Assembly (NCBI GenBank): GCA_009363875.1
Contig: CM018695.1
Coordinates: 47,663,161 to 47,727,160 of the forward strand
Source of the DNA: Mikania micrantha
Taxonomy: Eukaryota > Streptophyta > Magnoliopsida > Asterales > Asteraceae
Length of the DNA: 64,000 nt
Reading direction: 5' to 3'
Of the stretch, positions 10,350 through 22,262 are shown piece by piece. The notes under the pieces are model-generated. The model did no database searches, was not told the origin of the DNA, and saw only the letters and a list, made by a program, of their open reading frames with translations. Each line of letters starts with the position of its first letter. Position 1 is the first letter of the stretch. The position numbers and the translations under genes were made by a program.

Positions 10350-12956
10350 TTATTCACTATCATCATCATCATCTTCATCTTCTTCTTCTTCTTCTTCAAA
10401 GGTTGGTTTGTAGGTATTTTCAAACGGATTGTCAAAGGCTTTTTGGCGTGACATTAGCTCGTTTATTTGTTGTTGCATCCGTAGGTTAATTTCTTGTTGT
10501 TCTTGCCAACGAGCATTTGCTTGTCGTAATTCATTGTGCAAATCTTGATTGTGTGGTGTATACGACATACTTTGAGCAAAATCCGGGGTTACACTTTTCA
10601 CCGTTCGGCCAACACCTCGAATGTGACCACGCCTTTGTCCCAACGACCTTTCAAGTATTTCAACCTCATTAATTGGCGTATCATCGCCACCCGAGCTTGA
10701 CATTGACTTGTTTTTTTCATCCATAATTTTACCCTACATTTAATTATTTAAACGGGTCAAAGACATATTACACTTACAACATATATATACATATACACTT
10801 ACAACATACAATTACAACTCTAAACGGGTCAAAATTACCAAACATACTCATATACCTTTAAAACATGCAATTACAACTACAAACGGGTCAAAATTTACTA
10901 ACACATATGCATATACACTTACAACATACACTTACACAACTCTAAACGGGTCAAAATTTAACAAACATACTCATATACCTTTAAAACATGCAATTACAAC
11001 TCTAAATGGGTCAAAATTACCAAACATACTCATATACCTCTAAAACATGCAATTGCAACTACAAACGGGTCAAAATTTACTAACACATATGCATATACAC
11101 TTACAACATACACTTACACAACTCTAAACGGGTCAAAATTTAACAAACATACTCATATACCTTTAAAACATGCAATTACAACTCTAAACGGGTCAAAATT
11201 ACCAAACATACTCATATACCTCTAAAACATGCAATTGCAACTACAAACGGGTCAAAATTTACTAACACATATGCATATACACTTACAACATACACTTACA
11301 CAACTCTAAACGGGTCAAAATTTAACAAACATACTCATATACCTTTAAAACATGCAATTACAACTCTAAACGGGTCAAAATTACCAAACATACTCATATA
11401 CCTCTAAAACATGCAATTGCAACTACAAACGGGTCAAAATTTACTAACACATATGCATATACACTTACAACATACACTTACACAACTCTAAACGGGTCAA
11501 AATTTAACAAACATACTCATATACCTTTAAAACATGCAATTACAACTCTAAACGGGTCAAAATTACCAAACATACTCATATACCTCTAAAACATGCAATT
11601 GCAACTACAAACGGGTCAAAATTTACTAACACATATGCATATACACTTACAACATACACTTACACAACTCTAAACGGGTCAAAATTTAACAAACATACTC
11701 ATATACCTTTAAAACATGCAATTACAACTCTAAATGGGTCAAAATTACCAAACATACTCATATACCTCTAAAACATGCAATTGCAACTACAAACGGGTCA
11801 AAATTTACTAACACATATGCATATACACTTACAACATACTCATATGAGTTATTATAACCTAAACTCACGTACAAAGACATTACACAAGACATGCACTTAC
11901 CCAATGAGTTTCTGCCATCTCATTGTACCAACCTGAGCTTCCCTTACAGTGCATCTCCCTCCAACCTTCAACATGTTTTGGAACCCCAGTTTCTTGGACC
12001 TTACAAACAATTAAAATATTATATTAATGAAATTTTAAATATATATTTACACATATAATGAAAATTGTAAGATTTTACTTCAGTGTATCGTCTTTGTGCA
12101 TAAGACTGCGTCCCATGATAACTCCCATATAGTTGTTTTGAACGATTTGCTGAGTTTGCTTGAGAACGTTTCTGGTATGTGGGAGTTGTAAATAGCTCCT
12201 CAATAACTCGAACCCAAGCAACTGGGTTCATGCCCTCTGGTGGTTTTGTCTTCGCTCTTTCAGTGTTGTCGTAACCTCCAACTTTATCAAAATGTTTTTT
12301 AAGCTTTGTCTTTCGATCCTTATAACGGTTTGCACAATCCGATTGTATCCCTTGCTTAATGCCTTCCCAGTACTCAGTGTTGTGATATCGTTGAAGATCA
12401 AAGTAGTGCTACAAAAAGAAAAGATGAAATTACAAATCAACAAAAACTTAGAAAATTTAATATAAAACTTAAAATGACTACTTACATGTAGTGTGGTTAG
12501 GATGGACATTTTGATCTCACCAGGAACTTCTTGCCAACTTCGGTAGTGAAACGGGGCATGCTTATCAACCTCGTTTGAAACCAATCTCACAAACAATTGG
12601 TAGTTCTCTCCAACAGCCCTAAATTGGTTAGAGGAGTAGTCAAATTCTAACGGAAGTGGCCTGCTTCCATTTCTTTGAAACTTCTCATACAAGTTTAAAT
12701 TTTTTCCGTGAGAACGTTTTTTTGCAGGTTTTGCTACATCAATTTAATCCAAAAGTTAGCAACTACAACTTACAAGATTCGCAATCAACATAATATAACA
12801 TATAAATACTACAACTTACAAGATTTACAATGAACATAATAAAACATATAAATACTACAACTTACAAGATTCACAACCAGTTCGCAAATTATATGGAGGA
12901 CCGTAAGGAGGTTCATTTCCCCCGTCTCCACCATGTGATCGTGCTACATCTGCCAT
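10350..12956 (-). CDS. TNPA-like CACTA accessory transposase (Transposase_24 / Ptta-En-Spm type), five exons
   Basis: My exon model is 12956-12866, 12733-12486, 12408-12079, 11999-11901 and 10733-10350. All introns are GT..AG with donors of GTAAGT or GTAAAA type. The total is 1,152 bp, coding 383 residues with no internal stop. The start MADVARSHGG is the usual opening of this family. The middle has LPLEFD, a Trp-rich segment (SWQEVPGEIKM), YWEGIKQGIQSDCANRYKDR and the NRSKQLYGSYHGTQSYAQRR block of Transposase_24. The last exon has LGQRRGHIRGVGRTV, a Gln-rich coiled coil and an acidic tail of E and D. By analogy with maize TNPA it should bind the subterminal TAGCGACGAC repeats in the nucleus and help excision. 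The fourth intron (11900-10734) carries a 182-bp tandem array. Splicing is inferred, not observed. Confidence 0.82.
10740..11845. repeat. 182-bp higher-order tandem array in a TNPA intron
   Basis: The phrase ACAACATACACTTACACAAC starts at 10921 and recurs exactly 182 bp apart at 11103, 11285, 11467 and 11649; a diverged start is at 11831. Each 182-bp unit holds three subunits of about 60 bp marked by AAACGGGTCAAAATT. Copies are almost identical (single changes such as AAATGGGTC), implying recent expansion or homogenisation. It lies wholly within the predicted last intron of the TNPA-like gene. Confidence 0.93.
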
Positions 12957-13097
12957 TCCTTCATTGAAAAAATAATAAACATAATCTTAATTCTTAACAA
13001 GTTAAAATAAGCAATATAATATGTAGCAATTATATAACAGAACATATAATAAATGTTAACATGTATATTTAAAAATAAATATGCAATAAACATACAT

Positions 13098-16000
13098 TTA
13101 TTCGGAATCATCACTATAATATTGGGTGTCTTCAATATCATCATCATCTTCATTGTCAACATCGTCGTTTATTTCATCTTCATCATCTGAAAAGTAAACA
13201 TTTTCATCTTCCTCTTCTTCATCATCATCGATAAGAATTTCATCACGCATACTTTCCTCTGAAGCCGTTCTCATGGGTAAAAAGCCTAAGTCGACAACTA
13301 AGTTACACTCAAAAGATTCATTGTCTCTTAAGTCATCATCGACAACCAAGTTATAATCAGATGATTGAGTGTCATGTAAGATATCTATTTCATTAACAAC
13401 ACTCATACTTGGATGATCCCAAAGTTTTCGATGGTGTACGTCTTCGACAACTCTCCAATTACCGGTGGTTCGAGAAGGATCTTGGAGATAAAACACTTGC
13501 TTAGCTTGTGTAGCTAAAATATATTGTTCGTTAACAAACCATTCACGGCTAACATCGATCACAGTAATATTGTTCTTCTTAATTAACCGTTTACCCGATG
13601 TGTTGAACTATTTACAACGAAATAATACAACCGAGTAACCATGTAAATAGTTCATCTCTATGATCTCCTCTAATTGACCATAAAATGGAGTTTTATCTTC
13701 TCCTATTGTAACAACACCACTATTCTGAGTAGTGCGTCGAACATCACGATTGTGTACCACAAATCTCACACCATTAACAATGCAAGCAGTGTACAAATAT
13801 GCATTCAACGGACCGTGTGCTAGTGCCTTTAATTCGTCAGATGAAGATATAAACGAAGATGTATTTGATTTATATCTAAACCAAGAAGAAAATTCTGTTT
13901 TTACATCACGTTCAGGAAATTCGGATTCAAATTCACTGGATTAATAGAAAAACTTCAATTAGTTTATAAATATATATTAAATGAATAATTAAAATAAAAA
14001 TAAAAAACTTACGATTTGTGGTCTTTAATTTCATCACAATTGTTCAATACAAACCATTCCAATGATTTTCTAGTCTCATCAGAAAGTGATATGATTTTCT
14101 TCTTTGAAATTGGTCGACATTGTGATGAAAATACATGTAACTGCCTTTTAGGAATACCGGCATCTGCATTTCTATCTGGACGGTTGAATTTGGTTTGCAT
14201 ACCCTCAAGATACATGGAACAAAATGTTAATGCTTCATCTGCAACATAACCCTCTGCTATTGAGCCTTCAGGCCTTGCTTTATTTCTAACATAAGCTTTA
14301 AGCTTCTTCATGTATCTTTCAAACGGATACATCCATCGCATATACACAGGTCCACCAAGAATAGCTTCTTCAGGCAAATGAAGAACTAAATGAACCATTA
14401 TGTCAAAAAATGCCGGAGGATATATTAACTCCAAATTACATAATATTTTGATCACTTCCTTTTTTGCTTTCTCCATATCTTTCATATCTAATGATCGAGC
14501 ACAAAGTTTTTGAAATAACGTGCAAAGGTCAACAATTGCTATTGAAACATTCGTGGCCAAATATCCTTGAACACCAATTGGTAACAATCGTTGCATCAAG
14601 ATGTGATAATCATGTGACTTTAACCCAATTATGTTAGAATCATTAGACACCTTATTTTTAAAATTTGAACCAAAACCATCAGGTAGTCTCACTCCTTTAA
14701 TAAACTTACAAAAATGTACTCGATCAGTGGGTGTGAAAGAGTATGGTGCATGTGGCTGATAAACTTTGTTGTTATTCCTTTTTAGCCATAAGTTATTTCG
14801 AATACTCATATTTTCTAAGTCTTGTCTTGCTTTAGATGTGTCTTTGGATTTTTCATTCATTAACAAAGTACCTAACAAGCTCTCACACACATTTTTCTCA
14901 ACATGCATAACGTCAATATTGTGTCTTAAAAGAAGAGAAGACCAATAATCTAACTCAAAAAAGATACTTTTTTTTGTCCAATTCAACTCAGACGTGGCAC
15001 GTTTTCTTTTCACACCTCCGTGACTTGGATGTTTTCCTGGAACACGATTGGGAAGACTTTGTAATTGTTTTAACATTAGTATGTTAGTCAATGGCTTTGG
15101 AGGATCTCTGGTCTCTTTTTTGCCATTTAACAACAAACTGTCTCTCCATTTATGATTCTTAGTTAAGAATCGTCTGTGACCAATAAAAGCTATTTTATTG
15201 GTTACAGGACACGAGGGTGTATCGGCATTACAAGTAGGACATGCTTTATAACCTTGACCACTCCATCCGGACAAGCTACTACGAGCAGGATAATCGTTAA
15301 TTGTCCATAATAATGTTGCACGCATCGTGAATACAGTTTTTGTTGATGCATCTCTCATTTGAACTCCATCAATCCACAATGTTTTCAACTCATCCACCAA
15401 AGGCCTTAGAAAAACATCAATGTCTTTACCAGGAGATTTAGGACCTGGAATTAGCAATGTTAACATGAAAGAGGACTCTTTCATACATAACCAAGGTGGT
15501 GTATTATAAGTTGTCAACACCACTGGCCACATACTATAAGTCTGACTCATGTTACAAAAAGGGTTAAAGCCATCAGCAGCCAAGCCCAATCGAACATTTC
15601 TGGGTTCTTTGGCAAAATTGGGGTATTTCTTATCAAATTCTTGCCATGCTTTACCGTCAACCGGATGGCGCATCATACCATCCGTTGACCGTCCAGTATG
15701 ATGCCATGTCATATCTTTTGCCGTGAATCGAGAGCTATACTTTCGTCGAAGACGAGAAGTTAAAGGAAAGTAACGCAACACTTTTTGTGGTACCTTCTTC
15801 CCTTTTGTATTCTTATCAACCCATCTACTTTCATTACAAATAGGACAATTTTGCATAAGAGCATTCTCTTTCCAAAACAGAACACAATCATTACGACAAG
15901 CATGAATAGATTGATATCCTAACCCAATCTTTCTCAACTTCTTCTTAGCTTCATAATGTGATGATGGAATTTGATTTTCTTTTGGAAATGCATCTCTTAA

Positions 16001-16543
16001 AAGTTCTAAAAGTTGATCAAATGAACTATTTGTCCATTTGTTAATCACTTTAATGTGCATTAATTTTGCAAGAAAATTTAAAGAAGACATCCAAGTACAA
16101 GTAGGATATAACTCTGTATTAAGCTCCTTAAACAATGCATCAAATTCTGGATCTAAGCCACCTTCATTTTCATCTACATCATCGTCATTTGTATTATGTT
16201 CCGCCATAACATCATCAATTGCATCAAACATTTCATTGTTTGTTACAGAAGTGTGTGTGTTTAAACCCCATAGATTTTCTATCTCTGCAGCGTTAGGATA
16301 CTTCTCACCATGATAAACCCATATTGTATATGACTGTAGAAACCCCCGGTCATGTATGTGAGCATAAACCGTACTCAAATTCTGAAGTGACCTATTTGAA
16401 TTGGCACAACCTTTACATGGGCAATACGTTTTACCTTCACTATTGACATGATTTTTGGCAATCTCCATAAAGTTATTAAGACCATTTAAGAATTCCGAAG
16501 ATCTCCGATTTCGTAAGTTTATCCAACTTTTATCAATTGTCAT
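13098..16543 (-). CDS. TNP2-like CACTA transposase, two exons, one in-frame stop
   Basis: Exon 1 is 16543-14013, the intron 14012-13936 (77 bp, GTAAGT..CAG) and exon 2 13935-13098: 1,123 codons including the stop. The start MTIDKSWINLRNR is the family consensus, so I prefer it over the ATG seven codons upstream. Order: transposase-associated domain with YCPCKGCAN (about residues 45-55); Transposase_21 region with GLAADGFNPFCNMS, PPWLCM, GYKACPTCNADT; HNIDVMHVEKNVCESLLGTLL; the DUF4218-type GGPVYMRWMYPFERYMKKLK; then in exon 2 the DUF4216-type ELKALAHGP..CIVNGVRF, and an acidic tail. It should cut the element ends in the nucleus. Codon 953 (13608-13610) is TAG between FRCK and FNTS, where the family has Trp; the frame is open on both sides. 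The likely change is TGG to TAG, so the protein is truncated inside DUF4216 unless the stop is read through. Confidence 0.87.
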
Positions 16544-16680
16544 AGCTATATATAAATAAAACAATTAAATAATAACACATATGAATCTAGCATTAAAATA
16601 CAAATGCAAGTACAAGTACAACAAAAATGATAAACCATATCAAACCTTATCTATGATGTAAAGTAGTTGTCAAAGGTGGT
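16544..16680 (-). promoter_or_regulatory. Probable TNP2 5' leader between start codon and fold-back
   Basis: This is AT-rich sequence directly upstream of the TNP2 start, with TATATATAAA at about 16548-16557 on the plus strand. No splice-site or promoter evidence is strong enough to place a transcription start. Confidence 0.3.
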
Positions 16681-16935
16681 GGATCCTAACCCACTTTTTG
16701 AATATTCTATCTCATATGTATACACTTCAACGAGTTAAATATCAAGAAAAACCGGCAGCATTCCGTCTTAACTCCCTATGTTTTAGGGAGTTAAGGCGGA
16801 TTGCTGTAGGTTTTTCTTGATATTAAACTCGTTGTAGTGTATACATATCCTAAATGAGATAGAATATTCAAAAAGCAGTCCCAAAACAGGGACAATCCAA
16901 CATTTAGCTCTATTAGATAAATGTTGGATGGGCAT
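16681..16935. mobile_element. Fold-back element, copy B: long hairpin with a 5-base loop
   Basis: The left arm 16681-16778 and right arm 16784-16882 are near-complete inverted repeats separated by TGTTT. The arms meet at CTCCCTA/TAGGGAG and end at GCTTTTTGAATATTCTATCTC-like sequence. A second small hairpin follows (ATCCAACATTTA 16895-16906 with TAAATGTTGGAT 16918-16929). It is homologous to the interrupted copy at 5622-6665 and, like it, sits just upstream of a TNP2 gene. Confidence 0.85.
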
Positions 16936-18060
16936 ATTCTAATGGTTATTCATAGTTAAACATGCATATTTAAAAACAAATTCAAACATATCATACATAT
17001 ATAACCATAGCATAAATAAACATAGCATGGATAAATTTAATATAAATTATCTCAACATAGCATACATAAACATAGCATGCATAAATTTCATATAAATCAT
17101 CTCAACATATCATAAATCAATACACAAGAAGCTATTATATTAAATACACGAATAAAAGCTAAAAAGTCATGTTACATACCTTTTCAATATCTTGAATAGA
17201 AACTTTTCTTCAACCGCAATAATATATGCCCTAATTTACAATAAAATACAACAAAATCAAATCAATATTTATGTAACACATATGACATACAATTAATGTA
17301 GATAAAGTTACACATACAAACTTTTATAATTAACAAATCACATATATATACATAATCAAATAGAGAATTACACATACAAACTTTATACATTCATCTACAC
17401 ATACACAACACTCATATACATCATCAAATAGAGAATTGCAAAACAATATTTATAGACATACACATACACATACAACACATTACACATACAAATACTAATT
17501 ACACATTCACCTACACATACACAACACTCTTGTACATAGAAAACACATATACATACAAAATTACACAAACATATGAACATACACTTATAACTAAAACATA
17601 AAAAACACATACATAATCAACATACATATATATCATCAAATAGAGAATTGCAAAACAATATTTATAGACATACACATACAACACATTACACATACACATA
17701 CAAATACTTATTATACATTCACCTACACAACACTCTTGTACATACAAAACAAATATACATACAAAATAACACAAACATATGAACATACACTTATACCTAT
17801 GGCAAAATACACAATAAATACGAACATTACATCACACATACGAACCAGATTACATTCATACGAACCAAAATCCATTCATACGAACCAATCTTAAAAAAAC
17901 CAAAAAATCACTAAAAATCGCAAAAAAAAAGCATTTGATAGTTAAATATACATCCTAAATGATTCAAAACATAAAAAATACCTTCAAATAGCCCAAAAAT
18001 GGTGAAAATCGCCTAAAATCGCGTTTGGGGGCGGAACCACGAGCAGGGGCGCATTCTGGA
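16936..18060. repeat. AT- and ACACATACA-rich 5' region of CACTA-1 with internal duplications
   Basis: There is no coding sequence. It contains a roughly 60-bp duplication at about 17021-17110 (CATAGCATG..ATAAATTT) and a 212-bp tandem duplication whose copies start TCATCAAATAGAGAATTGC at 17421 and 17633. The remainder is ACACATACA-type low complexity. The short minus-strand frames rich in C, Y and V are products of this repeat. Confidence 0.75.
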
Positions 18061-18084
18061 AAATCTGGGAAGAAAACCCTATAC

Positions 18085-18515
18085 ATAAGCCTATAGCGAC
18101 GACTTGTCGTCGCTATAGCCTAGGATCAGAAAACGATGTCGTTCAGTTTAAGGCTTTTAAATAATTAAAAATTCATAATAACCTATAGCGACGACAAGTC
18201 GTCGCTATAGATTAAAAATAATTTTTTTTTATTTTTTTTTTATTGAAATTCAGGTATTTTAATTAAGGAAAATTAAAAAAAAATAAACTTACCTATAGCG
18301 ACGACAAGTCGTCCCTGATCATTTTCCCTCAACCGCGAAAAAATTGGTGTTCCCGCTTAACCCTATAGCGACGACAAGACGTCGCTATAGCTAAAGGAAA
18401 AAAAATTCAGATTTTACCCTATAGCGACGACATGTCGTCGCTATACCTCTGTCTACAGAGGCGACTTCTGTCGTCGCTATAGGTGTCGTCGCTATAGGCT
18501 ATTATCCTTGTAGTG
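18085..18515. repeat. Right subterminal repeat region of CACTA-1
   Basis: Palindromic CTATAGCGACGAC..GTCGTCGCTATAG motifs occur at about 18091, 18183, 18294, 18362 and 18420, plus a final cluster before TATCCTTGTAGTG. One copy at 18294-18317 has GTCCCTGA instead of GTCGCTA. These are the presumed TNPA-binding sites on the 5' side of the genes. Confidence 0.85.
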
Positions 18516-20169
18516 GTGTCAGGATCAGAAACATTGGTTATTTAGAATGACTCTATATAAGTTTTGAAAATATGTGGTTATCATATAACACAACTATTAA
18601 ACTAAGAGTTTTTAGAGCAGAAAGTAAATATTGTTCAGATCACTGTATTAGAAATAGTAACATAACAATAACAAAAGGTTTTCCAAAATATGCATAGTCA
18701 CTTCAAGGACTCCGTGCTATGCTTTCCTAGCCCTTACGTGCTTTAGTTACCAGATAATTACATGCTAAAGTGTGTGAACATAAAATTTGTGAGTTCACAG
18801 GTTTAATAAGTAAGCAACAAATAGTTTGCACGACATATACTAGAAATGTTAAAGTTGTAGACCAATGGTCCCGAGTGTATGTGTTGCACCACTACCGAAA
18901 CTGGACTGTTAGATGCCTTCGGCATGTCTATTGTAAAAACAATGGCAAATAGGTAGTAATTACGCTCGTCCTGACCGCTCGTTTAGATAAATTAGGACTC
19001 GAGCTCAGCTCGTTAAGAGCTTTATTTACTAGGCTTGAGTTCGGCTCGTTAGAAAATTTTTAGGCTCAAGCTCGGCTCGGCTCGGCTCGTTTAGATTTTA
19101 TTTATTTAATTTAGTTACTAATTTAATTATATTTATTATTATATTTTCTAAATTTAACATAAAATATTTGATTTAAATTTATTTATCATAATTTTATATA
19201 TATAAATTATTAATTTTATAAATAAACACGTAATATAATAAATAAAAATTACATAAACAAAAAGCTCGTTAAAGCTCGCGAGCCGGCTCGAGCTCGGGCT
19301 CGATAACTAAACAAGCCACACTTTTGGGCTCGAGCTCGGGCTCGTTAAGGCTCGGATCGTTCGAGCTTTTTACCGATCTGATTCTGAGTATTTCACGACC
19401 TGCCTTGGCTCGTTTACACCCATACTAGTTTCCTTATGGTTCATGTTAACACGTAACACATCATCACATATCATCAACCATACACACATTCCATTTTTTG
19501 GTAACTAAAATTTCTATATTTAGTAAGTGTGCTATCTTATCATGTTTTCATACAAATAATTATGCAAATACTCCTTTAACATCATAACATAGCATATTCT
19601 ATCATATTTCATCATTAAGCATGCTCATAGATCCTATTTTCTCAAAATCCCCAATTAAAGTTTCCGTAAATGGAAAGTTATGAATAGATACTTATTTTAC
19701 CACAACCAACCATCCTAGTATGCTTCTATGACTATCAATGTCATCATAACGCTCAATCATGACAAACATATGCATGCAACGCATGTCTGTGCAAAATAAA
19801 GTTTCTATTTTTAGAAACCTATGAACATTATCTTTATTTCTTGAAATCTAAAATTTCTCAAATGTTATTACATACATTCATAGACATAAAAGTATCATTT
19901 AAATTATATAACATGCTCATAACACAATCTATCAACATCTTTCATATCAAAACTTTCTATTCATAGAAACTTGCATGTATATCATAGAATGGCATTAGAA
20001 ATGATCTTCAAAACATCATATCATCATAAATCAATCATCAAGGCTTCATATACAAGTTTACAAGCGTCTAAATTCGGGTATGTGGTGTTCTTGGATTTGC
20101 ATGTGTGTTTTTATGTATGTTTAATCATTTAAAACTACCTTAATAGTCTTGTGAGCTAGGGTTGAGCTT
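18516..20169 (-). mobile_element. Partial, damaged family-1 LTR, second copy
   Basis: It shares GTGAGTTCACAGGTTT, CATGTCTAT.GTAAAA.CAATGG, CATGTTAACAC and TTTCTATATTTAG.AAGT phrases, in order, with 1700-3400. Its plus-strand start would be TGTCAGGATCAG at 18517, right at the CACTA-1 insertion point. It is interrupted by a GCTCG-rich segment (about 18977-19427) and cut on the right by copia H at 20170. Noncoding. Confidence 0.55.
18977..19427. mobile_element. GCTCG-rich hAT-like non-autonomous remnant
   Basis: The sequence is dominated by GCTCGAGCTCGGCTCG-type repeats at both ends around an AT core. The right end ..CTCGTTTACACCCATA resembles the inverted TAGGGGTGTAAACGAG terminus of many plant hAT MITEs. 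The left terminus does not match and I find no clean 8-bp TSD, so it is probably truncated. Confidence 0.4.
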
Positions 20170-20695
20170 TGTTGGAAAATAAGAACTGATGAGCAAAACC
20201 ACTGAAGCCAAACTACTGAATGAGAACAGCGGATTGACAAATTGCGGATAGCTTCTTTCCACCACTCTATCACAACAACTGTTTGAAACAAGGGATCCTA
20301 AAACAACGGATCTAATAACCATTGATCTAGGAAATCACGGATCATGAGAACCACAGAACAAGACCAAGACAACAACGAAATCAAGAAACCGCAGAATAGC
20401 TTTTGCGGTGCAACTACTGAAGACACAACAACTGCTCACAACCACATAGAACCACTGGAGAATTGGGTTTCCGTCGTTGTTGACTTTTGTGTAACACCCC
20501 AAAAAAAATTTCTAATACAAGTTACTTGAATTTACATATGAGTAAAATATAATATACTTGTTGGAAAATGGACGGAAAATAAGCTAAGAAAGTTCACAAA
20601 GGAAGCATACTCGAACTAAATCCGAGTACTCTAGTTCTCGAAAAATCTGTACTCGAAAATCCTAAATTTGAGTACCAGGACTTCGAGTACATTGC

Positions 20696-20709
20696 CTATA
20701 TATATGAGT
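20696..20709 (+). promoter_or_regulatory. Putative TATA box of the G/E LTR family
   Basis: CCTATATATATGAGTGCC is conserved at the matching place in E (minus strand, about 28770-28785), about 207 bp into each LTR. Conservation between copies supports a core promoter; usage is untested. Confidence 0.5.
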
Positions 20710-21889
20710 GCCTTCGGAAGCGTGCACATGTTTGGCTGGAAGCACAGTTTCTCTCAACTACTCGAAGTAGAGTTCAATAACCTCAAGAATCCGCTGTAAC
20801 TCGCTCAAGGAGAAGAATGAACACACGAGAAGCTACCAGTGGGATCATCTACTATCAAGTAATTTTTCTAAATGAAAAAGTTAAGATTTTTATACGAAAG
20901 TGAACTTATGCATAAAGCTCACACCTTTATGCATAAAGTTCAAAACTTGGTGGTTCTAACGTGTTTCTAACAACATAAGGAACCTAGAACTAGCTCCCTA
21001 GGGTCTTAGATGAAATTCTGATATGGTTTGTGATGAAAATATGAGTACTTGGAAATATGAATAAGGTAGTACTCGAAAATCATGAGACCATTTCGAGTAT
21101 ACTGCTTTGAGCCTGTGGATTTCGAGTACAAAGTTCCGAGTACACATGGAGATTCGAGTACTCAAGGGAACTTGAGTACACTAGTATTTCGAGTACTAGT
21201 GATAATTCGCGTGCTCTAGTTTTTGAGTACTTAGGCAGATCGGGAACATAATGGTTTTCGAATAACGGGGGCTGGTTAGGGGATTATGAGGACTTAGAAC
21301 ATATTCTAAGTCTAAGAATGGTATATAATGACACGATGTACTGATATAGATTCTTAAGGCCTAGCTAAGGAGTTCGGCTAAGGAAACAAAAGTCTACTAT
21401 CAGGTGAGTTCTAGATGCCCTACTTTAACAAGTTATGTGTAACAATGTTTTGGGCTGGCATACATGCTGTTAATATGTTATGATGTTATGTGACTATGCC
21501 ATGATGATGAATGCATGTTACTGTGTTAGTATGATTTATGCATGAAAGTATGCTAAGTATGATGAATGCGTGTTAGTAAGTTGTGATGATGAATTGTATG
21601 ATAACATGCTATGATGATAATTACAGATGTTATGCTATCATGAAATCCTAGGTTGCTACGATGAAAGTATGATGCTATGATGATTAGATGCTAGCATAAT
21701 GTGTTTATGATGCCATGTTGTATGATATGATGATATGCTGCTAGCATGACATGTATATGATGCTAGGAGGTTATGATGAGATGATGCTAGCATAGCTTGT
21801 TATGAGTGATCCTATGTTATTAGGATAAGGTTACCATGTTATGCTGACTGATGATATAGTGCTAGTATAGCATGTCATGATGAATGATG

Positions 21890-22262
21890 TTGCTCGCATA
21901 TTCATATTAGGTAAGTATGACGTTGCTCCCATATTCGTATGGGGTAAGTATGGTTGTTCCCGTATTTGTTACGGGGGAAGTATGACGTTGCTTCCATATT
22001 CGTATGGGGTAAGTATGGTTGCTCCCGTACTTGTTACTGGGTAAGTATGATGTTGCTCCCATATTCATATGGTGTAAGTATAATGTTACTCCCATATTCG
22101 TACGGGGTAGTACTTGTTACGGGGCAAGTATGATGTTGCTCCCATATTTGTATGGGGTAAGTATGGTTGCTCCCATATTCGTATGGGGTAAGTATGATGT
22201 TGCTTCCATATTCGTATCTGGTAAGTATGGTTGCTCCAGTACTTGTTACCAGGTAAGTATGG
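21890..22262. repeat. Degenerate minisatellite in solo LTR G
   Basis: About ten units of 33-40 bp are built from TATTCGTATGGGGTAAGTATG and GTTGCTCC(C/A) blocks, with variants such as CTTGTTACGGGG. The apparent reading frames here are repeat products. Confidence 0.85.

Larger units (their letters stand above)
9752..18515 (-). mobile_element. Complete CACTA (En/Spm) transposon, CACTA-1
   Basis: This 8,764-bp element has ends CACTACAAGGATA (9752) and, inverted, ..TATCCTTGTAGTG (18515), with perfect 3-bp flanking GTG (9749-9751 and 18516-18518). Both ends carry palindromic subterminal motifs of the form CTATAGCGACGAC..GTCGTCGCTATAG. Two genes lie on the minus strand in En/Spm order: the TNP2/TNPD-like transposase first, the TNPA-like gene second. 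It is structurally complete; the only clear lesion found is a TAG codon in the TNP2 gene. It is inserted just inside a family-1 LTR. Confidence 0.93.

Noticed and set aside
10740..11845. CRISPR-like regularly spaced repeats
   Set aside because: The units abut as a higher-order tandem array, there are no unique spacers or cas genes, and the context is a plant transposon intron.
17395..17786. Cys/Val/Tyr-rich possible membrane proteins
   Set aside because: They are translations of ACACATACA low-complexity DNA in a 212-bp duplication, with no supporting motif.
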